A stretch of DNA of 64,000 bases, from contig NC_061866.1 in assembly GCF_907164915.1 (NCBI RefSeq), positions 25,685,905-25,749,904 on the forward strand. The letters are read 5' to 3'. The notes under the pieces were generated by a model. The model was not told the origin of the DNA and searched no databases. It worked only from the letters and a program-made list of their open reading frames with translations. Source of the DNA: Impatiens glandulifera. Taxonomy: Eukaryota > Streptophyta > Magnoliopsida > Ericales > Balsaminaceae. This document shows positions 1 through 9,969 of this stretch, in pieces. How positions within the stretch are numbered: the first letter of the stretch is position 1; every line of letters starts with the position of its first letter. The position numbers and the translations under genes were made by a program.

Positions 1-104
1 GCCGCCATTTCATCATCCATGGTAATCAGATGTAAATACATCTAAACCATCCAATCGACAAATGCCTCACTTTCTAGTATCGGGGGCTTCTCATTGTGAG
101 TCAT
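1..104 (-). pseudogene. Gag N-terminal fragment of copia-0
   Basis: Reading the minus strand from an ATG at 104-102 gives about 34 codons that align with the copia-1 Gag start: a PP-I/M-LE motif, then F-x-D/N-W, then YLHLITMDDEM against HLHLITMDDEM in copia-1. An in-frame TAG replaces the residue before the M-Y-L-H-L motif, so this copy is not intact. The reading frame runs off the left edge of the window. Gag would form the virus-like particle of the retrotransposon. Confidence 0.75.
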
Positions 105-144
105 GTTTCCCAGCTTCGTGTTACTTTAGTGTTGAGACTAGCTT

Positions 145-155
145 CTCTAATACCA
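145..155 (-). other. Primer binding site of copia-0 (initiator Met tRNA)
   Basis: On the minus strand the sequence is TGGTATTAGAG, one change from the canonical TGGTATCAGAG complementary to the 3' end of plant initiator tRNA-Met. It lies two bases after the LTR end (158), as in copia-1. Confidence 0.8.
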
Positions 156-157
156 CT

Positions 158-560
158 TGTTATGATCGGGATCGCCGATAGGGGACTGGGGTCTGGCTAA
201 AGGAGACATCTTACAACACACAAACAACGGTTGGCTCTAATTCGGATAAGAATTAAAATCGGTCTAAACACTTCTCAAACTATCATAAACTCTTGAACCG
301 GGTTCAAGTGTGGAAGTATATTGTTTCAGCTTGAAGCAACACACATTAGTTCAGTTGATAATGTAAATGAAATATGGAAATAATGCAAGACAGTGGTTTT
401 ATGGATGTTCGGAGATAAAAATCATGCGTCACCCCTTTTCTCAAATAGCGAGAAGGATATTCACTAAGGAATATTCAACAACACAACAATACACGATCGA
501 GTCTTATTTACCGCTCGATGTACACTTTACAATACTCACATAGTATTGTAATACACTTTA
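158..560 (-). repeat. 5' LTR of copia-0, downstream (R/U5) part
   Basis: Minus-strand LTR portion ending next to the primer site. It contains, at about 399-480, the conserved box found in every copia LTR of this window (a hairpin followed by GGGGTGACG and CCGAACATCCATAAA). Copia-1 inserted at 560/561, and CTTTA at 556-560 is the left target duplication. The remainder of this LTR is at 14320-15127. Confidence 0.8.
556..560. repeat. Left target-site duplication of copia-1 (CTTTA)
   Basis: CTTTA directly precedes the LTR start TGTTAG at 561 and is repeated exactly at 14315-14319 after the LTR end. Five bases is the normal copia duplication length. Confidence 0.92.
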
Positions 561-718
561 TGTTAGATAAAATTAGACCGGTCAACAGAACTTAACATAA
601 ATAAACCTCCCATGCAGGAACAAAGAACCGGACCAGTCATAGTACCCAACCGGATTGAGAAAACCAACCGGTCAGATCACTAAGCCGGTTAAGAAAACTC
701 AACCGGTCAAGTTATCAA

Positions 719-1136
719 ACCGACCAGAAACATGACCGCACAAAGAAAGACAGGATCGGTCAAAATCAAAGGCTGGAAACACCAGATAGTCGGTCATTAA
801 CCGACCAGAAGCCAAAGCAAATAACCGGAAGCCATTTGCTTAAAGACAAATAACCGGAAGCCATCCGCTTAAAGATAAGTAACCGACCAGCATAAGAAGA
901 TACTTCGTGTATCTGTTGAGAATGATACCAAAGGAACAGACTGAACATTTCCATATTCATACAAGTCTGAGGACAGTCTGCAGGCTATAGAAGACTGTCC
1001 TACAGGATCTTTCTACTTCAGGATAAATCAGAAAAGCAATCTTCCAAGTACAGACAACTGTCTAACCGACAGTTACCACATTGAGTAAAAGACAAACCTA
1101 GCCGGTTTGACCTACATACTGGAAGAACAGACCGAC
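719..1136 (+). promoter_or_regulatory. Cluster of ACCGAC (DRE/CRT-core) words in U3
   Basis: ACCGAC occurs at 719-724, 800-805, 882-887, 1065-1070 and 1131-1136, all upstream of the TATA box. The core recognised by plant DREB/CBF factors is A/GCCGAC. Binding is an inference; the 3' LTR has lost the third site (AACAGACC). Confidence 0.4.
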
Positions 1137-1232
1137 AGGTCTGAAAAGTTGACCGCCAGGTCTGAATCACTGAACCTCTGCTCAGCCAATCAAATTCAAG
1201 GAAGTGAAATATGACCGTTGGCATATTTCACC

Positions 1233-1240
1233 TATAAAAG
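1233..1240 (+). promoter_or_regulatory. LTR TATA box (TATAAAAG)
   Basis: TATAAAAG in the context ATTTCACCTATAAAAGGAGC; the matching box in the 3' LTR is at 13697-13704, and copia-0 has the same box on the minus strand at 14516-14523. It probably sets the start of the genomic RNA shortly downstream. Confidence 0.8.
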
Positions 1241-1852
1241 GAGCAGATGAAGAAGAGTAAATGGGGAACACATTGAACATTTAATTTACAAGTGATAAGA
1301 GTGTGTTCTATCTCTAGAAAGCATAAGTGCTAAGTTGAAGTGTAATTTTTACAATTTCGGTTAAAATTGTACTTGTGTTATCGAGCAGGAAATAAGTCTC
1401 GATCGGATTGTGTTTGTATTCCTTAGTGAATATCCTTCTCGCGGTTTCGAGAGGAAGGGGTGACGTAGGAGCTTTATCTCCGAACATCCATAAAAAACCT
1501 GTCTTGTTATTTACTTTCCGACTGATTTACTTTATAACCGAGCTGTACTAACCTACCTACATCGCTTTGACCGACTCTACATTACCTAAACCGAATCACC
1601 AAATTACAAAACCGACCCAGCAACTTCCAAACCTGACTTATCCAAAAACCGGTTCTTCCTATCTCGTGAGTGTGCTGCTTCAACTTGAAACAAACCTCTT
1701 CCGCGCTTGAACCTAATTCAAGGGTTTGTGACAGTTTGTGTAGTATTGAAACTCCGGTGTTAATCTCTAACCGGATTAATCACCACCCTTTGAGTGAGAA
1801 CCGCTAACCGGCCCAACCCCGGTCCTCCAGCCGCGACCTAGATCCTAACAAT

Positions 1853-1864
1853 TGGTATCAGAGC
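1853..1864 (+). other. Primer binding site of copia-1
   Basis: TGGTATCAGAGC, complementary to the 3' end of plant initiator tRNA-Met, lies two bases after the 5' LTR. Minus-strand DNA synthesis would start here. Confidence 0.92.
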
Positions 1865-1889
1865 AGTTAGTTTCAATACTCAAGCAAGC

Positions 1890-3296
1890 ATGTATTTCGA
1901 TAGGCCCCCAATGCTAGAAGGTGACGACTTTGCCAACTGGAAGGCACGCATGCACCTACACTTAATCACCATGGATGATGAGATGCAGTTCATTCTGGCC
2001 GAAGGACCGATAATCATTGATAAGGACAGGAAGGATTGGACAACTGAAGATAGGAGAAGAAATAACCTGGACAACCATGCTAGAAACCAGATCTCCAACA
2101 GTGTGGACAGAAACACGTACTGTAAGATCAGAGACTGCAAAACCGCAAAGGAAACATAGGACACGGTTATTCAGATCTATGAGGGAAATGAAAGAACCAA
2201 GGAAAACAAAGTATTTGTAGCTACTCAGAAGTTTGAAAGCATCAAGATGAAACCGGGAGAAACAATGAGAGAATATAGTGACCGGTTCACAGGTGTGTTA
2301 GACAAGCTAGCAACCCTTGGCAAGAGGTATGATAACAAGGAGGTTATCATGAAAGCATTAAGATCTCTTCCAAGTGCGTGGGACATAAAGACAATGGTGA
2401 GGAGGGAATCCAACTGCCTAAGTAAAATGAAGTTACACGATGTATTTGAAGAACTTAAGGCATATGAGTTTGAAATGAGATCTAGGACCGAAGAAGAAGT
2501 CTCGGCCTCAACCTCAACCAGAGCACTGATCACATCCACAGAACCGGCTGCACCTGCACCGATCAGAACCGCCGAACAGTTCACCGAAGATGCCATGGCA
2601 ATGCTTGCACAGAAATTTGGGAGGTTCATGAAAAGGAGCCAACCAACAAACAACTATAACTATGGTGATAAATCCAATGTAAGATGCTATAACTGTAATT
2701 GTTTGGGACATTTCAAGTGGGAATGCAGAAAACCGAGGAGAGATGACCGGAAACCGGATAACCAAAATAACCGAAACAACTATCAACAAACCGGTGAAGG
2801 AAGTGAGGTTCAGAAAGCACTGATAGCCGATGATGGAGGAAGCTTATGGGCTCACAGTGATAGTGATGATGAACTCACATGCCTTATGTCAAATGAGGAA
2901 CAGGTATTTGACTCTCCTTGTGAAGAATTTACTAAAGATGAGTTATATAATGCATTGAATGATATGGTAGCAGAGTATAAGAACCTACTAGCCCTATTAT
3001 CTAAGCAACTCAACTTTAGAGTCGACCTTACAATACCCACTCTGACAGAACCAGAAATATCCGTTCTAACCGAACCAGAAATCATAGAACCTGATGAAAC
3101 CCCTACCTTAGAAACCGAGTTAGCACCAGAACCATCACTTAAGACCGAACAGCCTAATGAACCAGTTCGAGAACTGACCGAGGAGGAAAATGCCCGACTC
3201 CAATATAAAATGGCCGCATATAAGAGATCTAGTGAAATGGTAAAGAAGATGTGTAGTTATAAGAGACACCCTTTTTGCATGTTCGGCCTAGGGTAA
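1890..3296 (+). pseudogene. gag: Gag of copia-1, one internal stop
   Basis: The ATG at 1890 opens a frame with the copia Gag N-terminus (F-A-N-W-K-A-R-M), then the UBN2-type core (M-K-P-G-E-T-M-x-E-Y, LG-K-R-Y). The zinc knuckle CYNCNCLGHFKWEC (C-x2-C-x4-H-x4-C) lies around residues 266-279 (codons 2685-2726). A TAG at 2157-2159 interrupts the frame where a tryptophan is expected in this family; the frame continues unchanged on both sides. After the knuckle come an acidic stretch and a Pro/Glu/Thr-rich segment (about 3030-3180) with repeated T-E-P-E units, an extension like the long Sirevirus Gag. The frame ends at 3294-3296, close to further small frameshifts leading to the piece at 3403-3687. 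Confidence 0.9.
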
Positions 3297-3402
3297 AAAA
3301 TGATAGATCCAAAAACCAAAACCCGTAGAAAAAGTAAAGTCCACAAAGGACGACCTTCCCCTTATAAGTTTCATTAGAAGTTCTTTAACCGCTGAAGAGG
3401 AA

Positions 3403-3687
3403 TTGACCGCATACTATACGGCAGAAAAACTAACCTATGTAGGTCCAACTGATTCTGAGAAGTGGCTTGACCTTAAGAAAAGAAAAGCCAATCTGCTCAA
3501 AAATAGGAGAGCCAATCCTCAACCGCATAGGACAAACCAAAAATCACCCTCATTTAAGGCCTTCGTAGAAAAACCGAAATATCCAAAACCGAGTGCCAAA
3601 AAGACGGTTAAGACCTTAGCAAAGAAAGCTGTCCGGTTCGTCAAGGTCTGGATGCCCAAGGGACTAATTGCATGTGGACTCAAGTAA
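3403..3687 (+). pseudogene. Basic Gag C-terminal segment, displaced frame
   Basis: A 94-residue lysine/arginine-rich stretch ending in the motif VWMPKGLIACGLK, a signature found just before the protease in plant copia polyproteins. It is in a different frame from both gag (1890-3296) and the following pol frame, which it overlaps at 3668-3687. The 20-base overlap could once have been a frameshift site, but the several other lesions make random decay equally likely. Confidence 0.7.
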
Positions 3688-5005
3688 ATGTGGGTACGAA
3701 ACAGTTGTAAATATGTACATTTTGCAGGATTTAAAGAAACGGCTAGGAAACTCTGAATGGTATTTGGACAGTGGTTGCTCCAAGCATATGACCGGGAAAA
3801 ACAACCTTTTAACCGACATCAGAATAGAAACCGGTGCACTAATCACTTTCGGTGACAACTCAAAAGGTAGAACTGTGGGCAAGGATAAGATTCTCCATGG
3901 TAACCTAACAATTGATAATGTACTCTTAGTTGAAAACCTACGTTTTAACTTGCTAAGCATTAGTCAAATGTGTGATGCTACATACACGGTAGAATTTCTT
4001 AAACATGCATGCTTAGTTAAGAACTCTCAAGGTACCATACTACTAACCGGAAATAGGCTAGGAAATATCTACAAGGTAGACTGGAAAACTAAAGTAGAAT
4101 ATCATGTATGTATGATAGCTAAGACTGATCAAACATGGTTGTGGCATAAAAGACTAAACCATCTGAACATGAAAACCTTAAATTATATTCGCGGTAAAAA
4201 GTTAGTCGAAAGCATTCCTGACATAGTATTTAACAAGGATAAGGTTTGTTCAACATGTCAAATGGGTAAACAAACTAGGTCAACCTTTAAGAGTAAAGGA
4301 CACATTCAATCTAACCGATGCTTAGATCTCCTTCACATGGATTTATTTGGACCGATTCAGGTCATCAGCCTAGGAGGTATGCTTTACACCATGGTAGTTA
4401 TTGATGATTACTCTAGGTATACATGGGTAATATTCTTACCATCCAAACGTGAAACCGTATCAAATTTGATCACACTTCTTAAACGTTTGCAAAATGAAAA
4501 ATCTACACGCATTAACAGCATTAGAAGTGATAGAGGTACCGAATTTACAAACAGCACTTTAACTGCATTTCTTGATGAATCCGGTATTAGACACGAGTTG
4601 TTTAGAGCTATGACTCCTCAACAAAATGGCATGGCCGAGAGAAAAAACCGAACTCTCAAGGAAGCCGCACGGTCCATGATAGCCGATTCGGGTATTGCTC
4701 AGAAATTCTGGGCTGAGGCTATCAACACTGCATGTTACACACAAAACCGGTCTTTGATTAACAAATTTCACAACAAAACACCTTATGAGATTTATTTTAA
4801 CAGGGTTCCCAACCTTAAGTACCTTAAGATTTTCGGGTGTAAATGCTATATTCACATAAATGGTAAAACCTATCTTTCTGCTTTTGATGCAAAAACCGAC
4901 ACAGGGATCATGTTATGTTACTCAGCAGTGAGTAAAGCATATAGAGTGTATAACAATAGAACCTTAACCATGGAGGAATCACTTCATGTTGTTTTCGATG
5001 AATAG
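3668..5005 (+). pseudogene. pol: Pol part 1: aspartic protease and integrase
   Basis: 445 residues. The protease signature WYLDSGCSKHMTG lies near residues 32-44; D-S-G is the catalytic triad of retroviral-type proteases. The GAG-pre-integrase zinc domain (H-x-R-L-N-H, then C-S-T-C-Q-M-G-K) is near residues 160-205. The rve integrase core shows the D,D-35-E residues in HMDLFGP, RSDRGTEF and GMAERKNRTL. The segment after NKTPYEIYFNR matches the integrase C-terminal part of copia Pol. The frame breaks at 5003-5005 (TAG) inside the conserved H-V-V-F-D-E motif, and coding continues in another frame. The start at 3668 is only the first in-frame ATG, not a proven initiation site. Confidence 0.9.
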
Positions 5006-5866
5006 GTTGAATGCATCATGCTTTGATCTACACAACAGATTGGAAAACAACAATATCCATTCTGATGGTGAAGATGAAATTCCGGTCTTCAGGCGGTTTG
5101 TCCATGACCAAATGGGTAATGATGAAATCCAGCCGGATCAAGCTGTCCCACGACAGGAAGCTGACACTTCGGTTCAAACCGAGGAAATCGGTCAGCCTGA
5201 CAATCCTGCTCAGCCTACCGATATGTCTAGCCTTGATCAAGTAAACGGTAATTTGGTAGACATCCCTGAACCGAATTTCAAAAGGAATACCAAGCATCCT
5301 ACTGAGCAAATTATAGGTGACCCTTCAGAACCTGTTCGAACTAGGCGTCAAATTCTGGAGGAATACTTTAATTCCGCCTTTATATCCCAGATTGAGCCGA
5401 AAAGAGTGGATGAGGCATTGTCAGATCCGGATTGGATCTTGAGAATGCAAGAAGAGTTAAACCAGTTCGAGAGTAATAAAGTCTAGTACCTAGTTCCTAG
5501 ACCGAAAGATCAACCGGTCATAGGAACAAGATGGGTATCTAGAAATAAACTCAACGAAGACGGTTTGGTCACAAGGAACAAAGCTAGGTTAGTAGCACAA
5601 TGATACAAACAAGAAGAAGGCATTGATTTTGAAGAATCATTTGCCCCTGTGGCTAGGATTAAAGCTATTAGGATTTTCTAGCTTTTACTGCTTTCAAAAA
5701 CATTAATGTTTTTCAAATGGATGTTAAAAGTGCATTTTTGAATGGTGACCTACGTGAAGAGGTATATGTTGAACAACCACCCGGTTTTAAAAATGCTGAA
5801 CTACCCAACCATGTATACCGGTTAAACAAAGCTTTATACGGTCTAAAGCAAGCTCCTAGAGCCTGG
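5006..5866 (+). pseudogene. pol: Pol part 2: linker and reverse transcriptase N-terminal half
   Basis: Continues Pol after a frameshift near 5000. A hydrophilic linker (5006-5330) is followed by D-W-I-x-R-M-Q-E-E-L-N-Q-F and the RT_RVT2 core: [45 protein letters not shown] and [11 protein letters not shown]. Lesions: TAG at 5484-5486 (after N-K-V), TGA at 5601-5603 (after L-V-A-Q), a one-base deletion near 5676-5680, and a further frameshift after the A-P-R-A-W motif at about 5864. These are consistent with neutral decay after insertion. Confidence 0.88.
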
Positions 5867-5867
5867 T

Positions 5868-6935
5868 GTGTCAACCGCGTTTTTGTTAAAACATGACTTC
5901 ACCATCGGTTCGGTGGATAAAACGTTATTTAAGTTTGAGAAAAAGGAACATATCCTACTTGTTCAAATCTATGTAGATGATATCATCTTCGGTTCAACCG
6001 ATCCTAAGTTATGTGATAAATTCTCAACCTTGATGACTAACAAATTTGAAATGAGTATGATGGGAGAATTAAGTTTCTTCCTAGGTCTTCAGGTTAAGCA
6101 ACTCGAAGAAGGAACTTTCATCAGTCAACCCAAGTATACTAAAGAACTGTTAAAGAAATTTGGGATAGATACATGCTCCTCAGCGGCTACTCCAATGAGC
6201 TCATCGGTCAAATTGGACAAAGATGATGAGGGTCAATCAGTAGACCTGACTGCTTACCGGGGCATCATCGGTTCTCTCCTATACCTGACAGCAAGTAGAC
6301 CGGATATTCTATTTGCAGTCGGTGTATGTGGAAGATTCCAAGCCAATCCCAAACAATCCCACTACACAACCGCAAAGCGAATATTGAAATACCTAAAGGT
6401 AACACCTGACGTCGGCCTGTTGTATCCAAAGGATTCATCCTTTAACCTAACGAATTATTCAGATGCAGACTATGCAGGTTGCAAGATTGATAGAAAAAGC
6501 ACCAGCGGAACATGCCAATTCCTAGGTGATCGGCTTGTTTCATGGCATAGCAAGAAACAAACATCAGTTGCCACATCAACCGCAGAAGCTGAATACCTGG
6601 CGGCCGGAAGCTGCTGTTCACAACTTCTTTGGATCCAACAATAACTGAAGGATTTCGGTGTCACAGCCGAAGAGTCTCCAATATTCTGTGATAATACAAG
6701 TGCCATAGCAATCACCTACAATCCGGTTCTACACTCAAGAACCAAGCACATCGACATAAGGCACCACTTCATTCGGGAACATGTCATGCTGAAGCATATC
6801 CGGCTGGAATACGTACCGACACATCAACAAGTAGCCGATATCTTCACCAAGCCTCTACAGGAAGCTAAGTTCTCTCAATTCAGACTCACACTCAATTTAA
6901 CCGACATTAGTCAGATCATCCCTAAGGATGCTTAA
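5868..6935 (+). pseudogene. pol: Pol part 3: reverse transcriptase C-terminal half and RNase H
   Basis: The catalytic Y-V-D-D box is intact (codons 5970-5981) in the context QIYVDDIIFGS. It is followed by the RT thumb (GELSFFLGLQV, TPMSSSVKLDKD, YRGIIGSLLYLTASRPDI). The RNase H signatures are YSDADYAGCKIDRKSTSG, then TAEAEYLAAGSC, then CDNTSAIAI and [20 protein letters not shown] at 6642-6644 interrupts RNase H with no frame change. The polyprotein ends at TAA 6933-6935, giving the usual copia domain order. Confidence 0.92.
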
Positions 6936-7377
6936 AGGAAATCGGTTTGGGCAGACAAAACCGGTAGTTCCTCCTAAATTGTAGGATTCCAAATTTCCTA
7001 GGGTACCTATGGAAGAACCGCCTGGTCTATCAGTCAGAGTAAACCGACCGGTTACTTAGTGCATGCACCAAATAACTGCATCGGGACGAACAACTGATAA
7101 CTGACCAGTTCGAAAATAGTTTATCTTAGATTATTTGGTCTTCGAACAAAAGTGGAATAATTATCTGTGTTTAAACTTATCTGTCCTGAAACATTACCTT
7201 TTCAAAGTAAAATGGCCGCACCTAAAAAGACGTGAAGATTTGATATCTTTCATGGTCCAGGTCAATGATCAACATCCTAGGCTGTAGACATGCTTATTTC
7301 ATGCAAAATTCTTTATCCTATGGTTAATAGACATTATCATCTATGATACCTGAATAATAAGATCCTCTCTCCACTAG
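6936..7377 (+). other. Spacer between pol and accessory ORF A
   Basis: Non-coding, AT-rich towards the right. I see no ORF or repeat here; it leads into a TATA box at 7378. Probably the promoter region of ORF A. Confidence 0.5.
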
Positions 7378-7385
7378 TATATAAG
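7378..7385 (+). promoter_or_regulatory. TATA box upstream of ORF A
   Basis: TATATAAG, 62 bases before the ATG at 7447. The region between is pyrimidine/A-rich (CTCTTCCTCTCACTAAGACA), like a plant 5' leader. Confidence 0.5.
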
Positions 7386-7446
7386 TTGAACAAACCTTAA
7401 ACAATACAATCACAAGTTGTAGAACTCTTCCTCTCACTAAGACAAA

Positions 7447-8208
7447 ATGTCTCAGTTTCCAAACATCCTTCAAGTGGATTTCAACTCTGCTCAAAGCACT
7501 GAGCATTATGAGGTCTTCAAGATGATCAAGTCACTTGAAGATACTGGTCTCCAACACTTTCTAGATGACAAACATGTCATCTATTCTGAGTCTGTCCTGG
7601 AGTTCTTTTACAACGCTAGGGTTTTTCATGGAACTCCTCACTTTGACACTCACATCCAGTCAAAGGTAGGAGGAATCATATTTGACTTTACCGAAAATGA
7701 CTTTGCCAGATGCTTTAACCTACCAAAGCAGGGGCTAACCGACCTCAACATACCGGCTGAATTAAAAGCCGAGATCTCCTTAGCATTTGCCCGGTCAAGC
7801 CATCCAGTGGATGACCACGGTGCTAAGTCACTATTGAAAGTTGAATACCAGCTTCTCAATGACGTAATCGGTCGAGGCATCCTAGGAAAGGATGTGACCA
7901 ACACATACTGCACCGCTGCCTTCAACATCATGGCAGCTATAACTACTGGCACACCGGTCAATTGGTCGAGGGTACTGTTCGACGTCCTAATCTGGATGAT
8001 TGGCGTTCAAACAGTCGGCCTCGTTCCTCAAATAAGTTGTCAGCTTCTAGAGCTTGGAGTTCCAACATGCCCGGGGGAAGGGTTGAACCAAGCCCAAGTA
8101 CTTACCAAGGAAGTTACCGACTCTTTCTATGAGCGGTTTGAGAAGGCTTGGAAGAGGAGGAACCGTCACATCCACTCCAACGGTCACACCAACTCAAACG
8201 GATATTAG
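7447..8208 (+). CDS. Accessory ORF A (Sirevirus post-pol protein, N-terminal domain)
   Basis: 253 residues, uninterrupted, starting MSQFPNILQVDFNSAQ. It is paralogous to ORF B (8677) and to the N-terminus of ORF C (10093). Shared motifs in order: L-Q-V-D-F near residue 8; LEDTGLQHFL near 31; an S/E-x-x-EFF segment; F-A-R-C-F-N-L-P-K-Q-G near 86-96; VEYQLLNDVIGRGI; then G-T-P-V-N-W-S-R-V-L-F-D near 174; a short basic C-terminus. No signal peptide, membrane span, zinc finger or enzyme motif is visible. Being an open frame while gag and pol are broken, it has either been protected or has escaped mutation by chance. Function unknown. The position between RNase H and the 3' LTR is that of the Sirevirus env-like ORF. 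Confidence 0.75.
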   Translation: MSQFPNILQVDFNSAQSTEHYEVFKMIKSLEDTGLQHFLDDKHVIYSESVLEFFYNARVFHGTPHFDTHIQSKVGGIIFDFTENDFARCFNLPKQGLTDLNIPAELKAEISLAFARSSHPVDDHGAKSLLKVEYQLLNDVIGRGILGKDVTNTYCTAAFNIMAAITTGTPVNWSRVLFDVLIWMIGVQTVGLVPQISCQLLELGVPTCPGEGLNQAQVLTKEVTDSFYERFEKAWKRRNRHIHSNGHTNSNGY

Positions 8209-8586
8209 GTCACTCCTTCCTACACCCGGTCATTTTGCTGCACGTACTGGCTGTATCTTTGTTCAACTCTCTTATGATCGTTTCGGTTTCATCTATGTTC
8301 TCTTCGGTTTAGTCTAGGTTATCTTCGGTTTCAATCGGTTACTTTTTAGTGTGTTGTTACATCAGTCATTAATGAAAAGTAACATTTAATTAATGAGGTA
8401 ACCCCCAACTACATGAGTAATTACTAACCAACTAACTTGGTTACTTTTCAACTAAATACCTACCTCGAGCTCCGCAATAGGTTAAAAGTAACCTCTTTCC
8501 AACACACTTTGGAAACATAAATATTCCCTTGTCCAATAAGACAAAACTGACATTCAATGTTGATGTTTTCCCTCCAAAACCGGATC
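8209..8586 (+). other. Spacer between ORF A and ORF B
   Basis: Untranslated sequence with several TCGGTTT words (8278-8340) that could be the 3' end of ORF A, then AT-rich DNA leading to the ORF B TATA box. Confidence 0.4.
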
Positions 8587-8594
8587 TATATAAA
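8587..8594 (+). promoter_or_regulatory. TATA box upstream of ORF B
   Basis: TATATAAA, 83 bases before the ATG at 8677. A CT microsatellite (about 8637-8660) lies in the presumed leader, a common feature of plant 5' UTRs. Confidence 0.5.
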
Positions 8595-8676
8595 GAGACC
8601 TTTCCTAATCAAATTAACATATCTCAAATCATAAATCTCTTTATCTCTCTCTCTCTCTACTAGCAAAGTTTGAATC

Positions 8677-9378
8677 ATGCCTATCCGAACTCTACCAAAC
8701 TTCCTAAGCATTGATTTTGACTCATGCCTTGAAATCAATGATCATGAAACAAAGGAGCTGTTCTTTAAGTCTCTCATTGACACCGGCCTTCGAACTTTTC
8801 TCGAAGAATCCGGCCCAATACTTCTTGAGGATGTCAAGACCTTCTTTAGAAGTGCTTGCATCAGAGGAAACTATATTGTTTCTACGGTACGAGACCATAC
8901 CTTATGGCTGGATGAAGCCGAGTTTGCTCAGATGTTCAACCTGCCCACCGAAGGGTTTTCGGATTTTCCACCCCGAGAGGGCAGCGCCGCGGAATCCTAT
9001 GCTTGGCTGTTCTCTGGAACCGTGGTGCCGGTGGAGAACAACGGACCGAAGACCTGTCTTCGGTTCCACACCCAGCTACTAGTTGAAATCGTCAATCGCT
9101 CGATAATCTGCCAATCTCCCAACCAGCGATACTCCAAAAAGGTGTATAACATGATGACCTACATCATGAGCTATGCTCCCATAAATTGGTCATCGGTCAT
9201 TTTCAACAACCTGAAAACTATGGTGTTGACCAAAAGAGGTCTCGGCTACGCTCTTCACATCAGCCGACTCATTCTCAAGTACCGTCCAGAATTTGGACCG
9301 GGTGAACCGGCATCCTTCTCAAACATTCTTGATGTGGATGAGGTGGAAGACAAGTTCTCTAGGATGGTCATTGCCTAA
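8677..9378 (+). CDS. Accessory ORF B (paralogue of ORF A)
   Basis: 233 residues, uninterrupted, starting MPIRTLPNFLSIDFDSC. It is collinear with ORF A and ORF C: S-I-D-F near residue 11, LIDTGLRTFLEE near 32, D-V-K-T-F-F near 52, EFAQMFNLPTEGF near 79, PVENNGPKTCLRFHTQLL, APINWSSVIFNNLKTM, then a glycine-proline-glycine turn (FGPGEPAS) near the end. It stops soon after the domain, lacking the linker, coiled coil and basic tail of ORF C. No membrane span or signal peptide. Function unknown. Confidence 0.75.
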   Translation: MPIRTLPNFLSIDFDSCLEINDHETKELFFKSLIDTGLRTFLEESGPILLEDVKTFFRSACIRGNYIVSTVRDHTLWLDEAEFAQMFNLPTEGFSDFPPREGSAAESYAWLFSGTVVPVENNGPKTCLRFHTQLLVEIVNRSIICQSPNQRYSKKVYNMMTYIMSYAPINWSSVIFNNLKTMVLTKRGLGYALHISRLILKYRPEFGPGEPASFSNILDVDEVEDKFSRMVIA

Positions 9379-9810
9379 GCTGTATCTTTTGTATTCCTTT
9401 CCTTTCTGTTTCCAAACCGATCCTTATATCGATTTCTATCTTGTACATTTTTCAATGAAAATCTATTTCAGTATAAATAACCGCGTCAAAGTAACAAACA
9501 AGTTATACATCTAAGTAACCGGTTAATATTATCAAATAACCTCGTTTTCATTGAAATATTCGGTCAATATAAAAGAAACCGCGCCTTCGCAGTTATGCAC
9601 GGTCTCAAAAAGAACCGCTTAATCAAAAGTTTTAAATATTCAGAACACTCATCTAAATAACCGGTTAAATCGATAGACAAACCTGTGTTCGTAGAAATTT
9701 CCGGTCAAGATCAAAACACTGCATCATTGCGGTTCACAAATCACTTCATAATACGGTTTCAAAAAGAGATTGCATCATCAAAACCAAAATCGAAATTTTT
9801 GGAGGGAAAG
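9379..9810 (+). other. Spacer between ORF B and the ORF C promoter
   Basis: Contains repeated AACCGGTTAA/TAACCGCG words (9478-9670). A reading frame in phase with ORF C is open from 9685, but the conserved protein starts at the ATG at 10093, so I treat 9685-10092 as non-coding promoter and leader. Confidence 0.4.
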
Positions 9811-9922
9811 ATTCCCGCCAATATATCCCGCCAAAACTTCCCGCGTAATCCATGGTTTGCCGCCCTTTCTCATTACCGCCCATCGTTTGCCGCCCAAAAT
9901 CACTTGGAGGGAAAATTCCCGC
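9811..9922 (+). promoter_or_regulatory. Four E2F-like sites upstream of ORF C
   Basis: Words matching the E2F consensus WTTSSCSS occur at 9811-9818 (ATTCCCGC), 9856-9863 (TTTGCCGC), 9886-9893 (TTTGCCGC) and 9915-9922 (ATTCCCGC), 48-159 bases upstream of the TATA box. The first and last lie in a repeated context (GGAGGGAAA before each), suggesting a local duplication. E2F control is an inference from the motif only. Confidence 0.4.
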
Positions 9923-9969
9923 CCAAGGTGATGGGACGGTTTGCGACGGTTGAGCTTCCAGACCGCGCC

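Larger units (their letters stand above)
561..1850 (+). repeat. 5' LTR of copia-1
   Basis: Starts TGTTAGATAAAA and ends GATCCTAACA two bases before the primer site. U3 runs to the TATA box at 1233; the conserved downstream box is at about 1420-1495. U3 contains a 29-bp direct duplication (819-847 and 848-876) and many ACCGGTCA/ACCGACC words. It aligns with 13025-14314 over its whole length without gaps. Confidence 0.95.

Noticed and set aside
2225..2789. Minus-strand frames opposite gag (142 and 91 residues)
   Set aside because: Shadows of the sense gag frame with no motif of their own.
3684..3733. Possible intron (GTAAAT...TTTTGCAG) at the gag-pol junction
   Set aside because: Only about 45-50 bases, below the usual plant intron minimum, and removing it does not restore a continuous frame.
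7447..9378. ORFs A and B as captured host genes
   Set aside because: They are paralogous to ORF C and have counterparts at the same position in other copia elements, so they belong to the retrotransposon.
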